38,404 nt of DNA from Sporosarcina aquimarina. GTDB taxonomy: Bacteria > Bacillota > Bacilli > Bacillales_A > Planococcaceae. Positions 34,767 through 38,404 of the stretch are shown here, in pieces (within the stretch, counting starts at the first letter, position 1; each line of letters begins with the position of its first letter). The notes beneath the pieces were generated by a model. That model was not told the DNA's origin. It made no database searches and saw nothing but the letters and a program-made list of their open reading frames with translations. The stretch spans positions 1 through 38,404 of the forward strand of contig NZ_JACLBZ010000034.1 in the NCBI RefSeq assembly GCF_019748715.1, given 5' to 3'. A program made the translations under genes and the position numbers.

Positions 34767-34795
34767 TGTTAACTAAATATAAAAGTATGTTAACA
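34767..34795. promoter_or_regulatory. BirA (biotin repressor) operator, shared by divergent bioDA and bioY
   Basis: TGTTAAC (34767-34773), 15 bases, then GTTAACA (34789-34795): the classical BirA-box arrangement. It lies between divergent bioD and bioY; the bioY -10 box TATAAT (34796-34801) abuts the right half-site. One site can therefore switch off synthesis and uptake together when BirA-biotinyl-AMP is abundant. The pattern is strong; binding is inferred. Confidence 0.9.
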
Positions 34796-34837
34796 TATAA
34801 TCAGAAACACAACAATAGTTTTTAGGAGGAATGGAAA

Positions 34838-35404
34838 ATGAAAGCAAGAGAAATTGTCATTTGTGCGTTGTTTGCTGCGCTAATGGGAGTAGGAGCTAAC
34901 ATTGCGCCTTTACTGACGATCGGCGGTGTGCCAATAACATTGCAGCTGCTAATTGCAATTTCAGCTGGGGGGTTATTAGGAAGTAAATTAGGCAGTCTGT
35001 CTATGTTCGCCTATTTATTTATCGGTCTAGCTGGTGCGCCGATCTTCGCTCAGTTCAAAGGCGGTCTCGGCAGCATACTGAGCCCGACATTCGGCTATAT
35101 CATTTCGTTTATTGTTGTCGCTTATATTGTCGGAAAGTTTTTCGAACGTAAAACACTGTTTACATATGTAGGAGCTGGAACACTTGCTATTCTGACAAAT
35201 TATATTATCGGCACAAATTATATGTATTTGGCCTATATCTATTGGGTAGAGGCGCCAGCAAGCTTCAGCTATGTCATCGCATGGTCTTGGATGGTGGCCT
35301 ACTTGCCATTGGATATCGGAGTTACCATTCTTGCCTTAATTTTGATTCCCCGATTACAGAAAGTATTGAAATTTCATTCTATCCGCAAACGAAGCCTCTC
35401 ATGA
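34838..35404 (+). CDS. bioY: Biotin ECF transporter substrate-specificity component BioY
   Basis: A 188-residue, six-helix membrane protein that binds biotin and works with an ECF energising module (EcfAA'T) or alone. Typical BioY features are the basic MKAREIVICALFAALMGVGA start, TIGGVPITLQLL, GLAGAPIFAQFKGGLGSILSPTFGY and a C-terminal WSWMVAYLPLDI. AGGAGG lies eight bases before the ATG. It is the only plus-strand gene of the divergent biotin pair, with the energising genes not nearby. Confidence 0.94.
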   Translation: MKAREIVICALFAALMGVGANIAPLLTIGGVPITLQLLIAISAGGLLGSKLGSLSMFAYLFIGLAGAPIFAQFKGGLGSILSPTFGYIISFIVVAYIVGKFFERKTLFTYVGAGTLAILTNYIIGTNYMYLAYIYWVEAPASFSYVIAWSWMVAYLPLDIGVTILALILIPRLQKVLKFHSIRKRSLS

Positions 35405-35406
35405 CC

Positions 35407-35438
35407 AAGAATCCATCCTCTGCGATGGATTCTTTTTT
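35407..35438 (+). terminator. Terminator of bioY
   Basis: AAGAATCCAT and ATGGATTCTT form a perfect stem with an eight-base loop and TTTTTT, a few bases after the stop. Confidence 0.9.
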
Positions 35439-35548
35439 GGCGTAATATCTTCTGCCCAAAAATATTTATTGAATTCTGATAAAAAAGTTTTCTAGTATCA
35501 TAGTTCATGTATAATAAGTTTCATCAACCTAGAAAGGACGGAATCTTC

Positions 35549-36454
35549 TTGGAACTTATTTCAATCATCGCTCCTGTATTATTTATTTTTTTAATTGGTT
35601 TCATTGGACAGAAGTGCCTGTCATTCGATATTAAAACGATATCAACGGCAGCTCTTTACCTGATGTCTCCTTTTTTGGCATTCCGGACTTTCTATACGAA
35701 TGCACTTGACCGAACGTATTTGTATATTGCTGCCTTCGCAGTACTGTTGTTGGTCATTCTGTTCATTATCGTCTGGTTTACTGCTGATATTATGAAAGCT
35801 TCGCGTTCTGAACGTTCTGCTATGATTCTTGGCGGGGTATTTATGAACAGCGGGAATTATGGAGTGCCTGTCGTATTGTTTGCATTTGGCTCGGCAGCCT
35901 TTGATTACGGGGTCATTATGATGGTCTTTCAGTCAATTCTAATGAATTCAATCGGTATTTTTTTCGCTTCCATCGGAGGAGAAGCACATGCGACTTGGCG
36001 TGACTCGATGCAGCGGGTTATACGTATGCCATTGATTTACGCTGCGATTCTAGGTATTATCTTTCAAGTTTCTTCTATTAAGTTATCTGAATCCATGATG
36101 CAGGGAGTTGACTTGATTGCAGATGCTTCCATCCCGGTCGTCATGCTCGTCCTCGGAATGCAACTGGCGATGATTGTCCGCAAGCGCGTTGCCTATCGAT
36201 ATGTCACAGCGGTGACGATTATTCGCATGATCATTTCACCATTGATTGCAGTTGTCATTTTAATATTTTTGCCGGTTGATGATTTGTTGAAAGTGGTACT
36301 GATTATCCAAGCAGCAATGCCTGGATCAGCGAATACGACAATGTTTGCAGTTCAATTTGGAACGGAGCCAGATTTGGTCTCGTTTACGACACTCACAACG
36401 ACATTGATAAGTCTTTTGACAATTCCAATCGTTCTCTATTTCGTCATGATGTGA
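35549..36454 (+). CDS. AEC-family (auxin-efflux-carrier-type) transporter
   Basis: A 301-residue membrane protein with about ten helices in two halves. N-terminal half starts LELISIIAPVLFIFLIGFIG; the conserved crossover motif is seen in MNSGNYGVPVVLFAFG, and the C-terminal half carries LVLGMQLA and AAMPGSANTTMFAVQFG. Family members export or exchange organic acids, amino acids or related anions. The TTG at 35549 has AAAGGA ten bases upstream. The ATG at 35507 lies inside a likely -10 box region (TATAAT 35510-35515) and so cannot be translated from that promoter. Substrate unknown. Confidence 0.86.
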   Translation: MELISIIAPVLFIFLIGFIGQKCLSFDIKTISTAALYLMSPFLAFRTFYTNALDRTYLYIAAFAVLLLVILFIIVWFTADIMKASRSERSAMILGGVFMNSGNYGVPVVLFAFGSAAFDYGVIMMVFQSILMNSIGIFFASIGGEAHATWRDSMQRVIRMPLIYAAILGIIFQVSSIKLSESMMQGVDLIADASIPVVMLVLGMQLAMIVRKRVAYRYVTAVTIIRMIISPLIAVVILIFLPVDDLLKVVLIIQAAMPGSANTTMFAVQFGTEPDLVSFTTLTTTLISLLTIPIVLYFVMM

Positions 36455-36530
36455 CGTCATTTCTTTTATAGATTTTTTTATTCGTCAGAATGGTATTTTT
36501 TTCGATTTTCTAGTATACTATACTTTCATG

Positions 36531-36574
36531 TCCTTGACGGAGACGATCAAGGATCTCGTAGATTTGTGCAGATC
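36531..36574 (+). other. Two overlapping hairpins in the leader of the flavoprotein gene
   Basis: TCCTTGA (36531-36537) pairs with TCAAGGA (36547-36553), and GATCT (36552-36556) pairs with AGATC (36570-36574). The two share bases 36552-36553, so they compete. A likely -10 box TATACT lies just upstream. It may regulate the downstream gene or be a weak terminator; it matches no riboswitch that I know. Confidence 0.3.
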
Positions 36575-36632
36575 TTATATACGAAAGAAACTATAGATAA
36601 ATGAAGACTGAAGTAGTAAGGACGTGTTTCTC

Positions 36633-37790
36633 GTGTCGACAGAACTTTTTATCACAACGGACTTTCAACGCCGATGGGTCAATGAATTGACTGAGGCAGG
36701 TCCGTTTTTCAGCAGCTTTTCAGAGCAATCTGATACGCTGTCCAAATTCCCAAAAGAGAATATTCAAAAACTCGTGGAAATGGGCTACACTACGTTGACA
36801 CTCCCGAAGGAATTCGGTGGTGAAGGCATCTCCGTAACGGATATGGTGTTGTTTCAAGAAACGATTGCTCGTTTTGACAGTGCGACTGCTCTAGCTATCG
36901 GCTGGCATCAAGGCGTAGTCGGCGAACTGTATGAAAATCGCAAATGGACTGCGGAACAATTAGCGCAATTCAGCGAAGCTGTTCAGCAAGGTGCACTAAT
37001 CAACCGTTCTGTAACCGAGGCTCAAACAGGAAGTCCTACGCGAGGCGGTCGCCCCCAGACGACGGCAACACGTTCTGCAGGCGGCTGGGTGATTTCAGGA
37101 GAGAAAACGTTCACTACAATGGCTCCTGCCCTTACCCACTTCCTAGTATCTGTATGGATTGAAGAAAAACAGCAAATCGGTTTCTTCTTGATTCCACGTG
37201 AATCAGAAGGGCTGTCCATCAAAGAAACATGGCATACGATTTCCATGCGCGGTACAGAGAGCCAGACGCTCGTTTTGGATGACGTAAAAGCCACGGATGA
37301 TCAGTTAGTGGAAGTGAATGAAGCACCACGCGGCAATAAGCTCAATGGTTGGCTTCTCCACATACCGGCTTGTTATTTGGGAATCGCACAAGCTGCTCGC
37401 GATTACGCGGTTCACTTTGCGGCAACTTATCAGCCTAACAGTTTAGATGAGCCGATCGCTTCCCTCTTCAATATTCAAACTCAAATCGGCAAAATGGATT
37501 TGGAGCTCATTAAAGCACGCCATCTCCTCTATGATATTGCCTCGATTTACGATGACGAAGCACGCCGTGTTCATCTGCAAAATGAATTAGGTGCCGCAAA
37601 GTCGATTGTTACGAATAGTGCAATAGAAATTGTTAATCTTGCAATGCGAATTGTAGGGGCGAAGAGTTTGGAGTTATCGAATCCACTACAGCGCCATTAT
37701 CGCGATGTACGCGCGGGTCTTCACAATCCTCCGATGGATGACATGACGATAACAAAATTAGCTCACGCGGCGATTAACGAACAAAAATGA
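36633..37790 (+). CDS. Acyl-CoA-dehydrogenase-like flavoprotein (YdbM/DszC-related)
   Basis: A 385-residue protein of the acyl-CoA dehydrogenase fold. N-terminal helices, FAD-domain segment with NRSVTEAQTGSPTRGGRPQ and GGWVISGEKTFTTMAPALTHFLV, and a C-terminal helical domain. The usual ACAD catalytic Glu in a late EGT motif is not seen; instead the C-terminal part has HYRDVRAGLHNPPMDDM, closer to DszC/SfnB-type flavin monooxygenases. It may therefore be a monooxygenase or a divergent dehydrogenase (compare YdbM of Bacillus). The GTG at 36633 has AAGGA ten bases upstream and is preferred to the GTG at 36624. It overlaps ypsA by four bases. Confidence 0.82.
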   Translation: MSTELFITTDFQRRWVNELTEAGPFFSSFSEQSDTLSKFPKENIQKLVEMGYTTLTLPKEFGGEGISVTDMVLFQETIARFDSATALAIGWHQGVVGELYENRKWTAEQLAQFSEAVQQGALINRSVTEAQTGSPTRGGRPQTTATRSAGGWVISGEKTFTTMAPALTHFLVSVWIEEKQQIGFFLIPRESEGLSIKETWHTISMRGTESQTLVLDDVKATDDQLVEVNEAPRGNKLNGWLLHIPACYLGIAQAARDYAVHFAATYQPNSLDEPIASLFNIQTQIGKMDLELIKARHLLYDIASIYDDEARRVHLQNELGAAKSIVTNSAIEIVNLAMRIVGAKSLELSNPLQRHYRDVRAGLHNPPMDDMTITKLAHAAINEQK

Positions 37791-38344
37791 CGAAGCGGAT
37801 CATAGTAAGTGGATACAAAGCACATGAATTAGGGATCTTCAATGAACAGCATCCGGGTATTGCGATTATTAAAAAAGCATTAACGGACCAGTTGCTGACC
37901 CTTCTGGATCAAGGACTAGAATGGGTTATCGTCAGCGGCCAGCTCGGCGTCGAGACTTGGGCAATCGAATGTGTTTGGGAGTTGCAAGAGGAATACCCGC
38001 AGTTACAATATGCCGTGATTACACCGTTTCTTGATCAACAAACGAATTGGAATGAGACGAAAAAAGAGCAGTATGAACAAATCATCGCGCTTGCAGATTA
38101 TACTGTCAGTTTAACGAACAAGCCATACGAAGCACCTTGGCAATTTATTGAGAAGAATAAGTTTCTGCTTCGTAATTCAGATGCACTGTTGCTTGTTTAT
38201 GATGAAGAGAATGAAGGCTCTCCGAAATTTATCAAACAAATGGCCGCACAACTGACAGAGACGACAGACTATGAACTTTTGACCATCAGCGCCGATGATC
38301 TTCAGCTTATTGCAGAAGATTTACAGCGAGAAAAATGGGAATAA
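37787..38344 (+). CDS. ypsA: YpsA-type DUF1273 protein
   Basis: A 185-residue protein of the DUF1273 / YpsA family (SLOG/DprA-like Rossmann fold). The N-terminal motif KRIIVSGYKAHELGIFNEQHP, a central WVIVSGQLGVETWAIECVWEL and EIVSLTNKPYEAPWQF-like block (observed DYTVSLTNKPYEAPWQF) are typical. In Bacillus subtilis YpsA affects cell division. The SLOG fold suggests nucleotide-ligand sensing. It overlaps the previous gene by four bases (ATGA), so the two are co-translated; gpsB is not adjacent in this window. Confidence 0.9.
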   Translation: MTKRIIVSGYKAHELGIFNEQHPGIAIIKKALTDQLLTLLDQGLEWVIVSGQLGVETWAIECVWELQEEYPQLQYAVITPFLDQQTNWNETKKEQYEQIIALADYTVSLTNKPYEAPWQFIEKNKFLLRNSDALLLVYDEENEGSPKFIKQMAAQLTETTDYELLTISADDLQLIAEDLQREKWE

Positions 38345-38373
38345 AAAAAGCGAAATGCCAAACATTATGGCTA

Positions 38374-38404
38374 TGACGTGCACCCCAAAAGTTAGAGTTC
38401 AAAA
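38374..38404. mobile_element. Probable terminal end of an IS3-family element at window edge
   Basis: The last 31 bases read TGACGTGCACCCCAAAAGTT followed by AGAGTTC, like the inverted-repeat ends of some IS3/IS150-type insertion sequences, as I recall them. No transposase or second end is in the window, so only the boundary can be suggested. It starts about 30 bases after the ypsA stop. Confidence 0.4.

Overview
The window looks like chromosomal DNA from a low-to-middle GC, endospore-forming Gram-positive bacterium of the Planococcaceae/Bacillaceae type, most like Sporosarcina. This is inferred from strong AGGAGG-type ribosome sites, frequent GTG/TTG starts, a CotF-type spore coat protein, a LysM-GH18 spore-lytic enzyme, an AbrB-type regulator, and S-box, T-box and BirA-box control. 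No tRNA, rRNA, CRISPR array, prophage or complete transposon was seen.

Layout. 1-2.9 kb: a minus-strand methionine-uptake lipoprotein (metQ), a membrane protein, an ASCH-like protein and a YtkA-domain lipoprotein. 3.0-6.2 kb: a divergent plus-strand cluster of response regulator, sensor kinase, SCO1-type lipoprotein and a membrane protein. The shared promoter region carries an inverted repeat, and the set suggests envelope, copper or respiratory-oxidase homeostasis. 6.2-9.1 kb: rlmN, a 57-residue membrane protein and an archaeal-type cyclic-2,3-diphosphoglycerate-synthetase-like P-loop protein. 9.3-16.3 kb: a compact his operon (hisZ-G-D-B-A-F-IE-C, minus strand) with hisJ divergent from it. 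Every histidine step is encoded except the glutaminase HisH; its usual place between hisB and hisA holds a 42-bp relic of a dispersed repeat. 17.3-18.7 kb: a 530-bp non-coding insertion of nested inverted repeats and hairpins, then a DUF218 protein. 18.7-24.3 kb: gdhA, a 47-residue membrane protein, sporulation-type genes (LysM-GH18, CotF-like), a HAD phosphatase and a DUF421 protein. 24.3-28.6 kb: metA behind a SAM-I riboswitch, an AbrB-type regulator, a thioredoxin-like protein, and serA behind a T-box. 28.6-32.4 kb: a membrane protein, a HAD hydrolase, thpR and a broken chemotaxis receptor gene. 32.6-35.4 kb: bioD-bioA divergent from bioY around one BirA operator. 35.5-38.4 kb: an AEC transporter, an acyl-CoA-dehydrogenase-like flavoprotein, ypsA and the probable tip of an IS3-family element.

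The genes are mainly amino-acid (Met, His, Ser, Glu) and biotin supply, each with a recognisable cis-control element, mixed with sporulation and envelope functions. At least four copies of one GC-rich repeat family with inverted ends (GTTGATY..RATCAAC type), plus one related composite, lie between genes. The most unusual points are the missing hisH, the nested repeat at 17.3-17.8 kb, the archaeal-type P-loop protein, the deletion/frameshift in the chemotaxis receptor, and the split-control biotin locus that lacks bioB and bioF.
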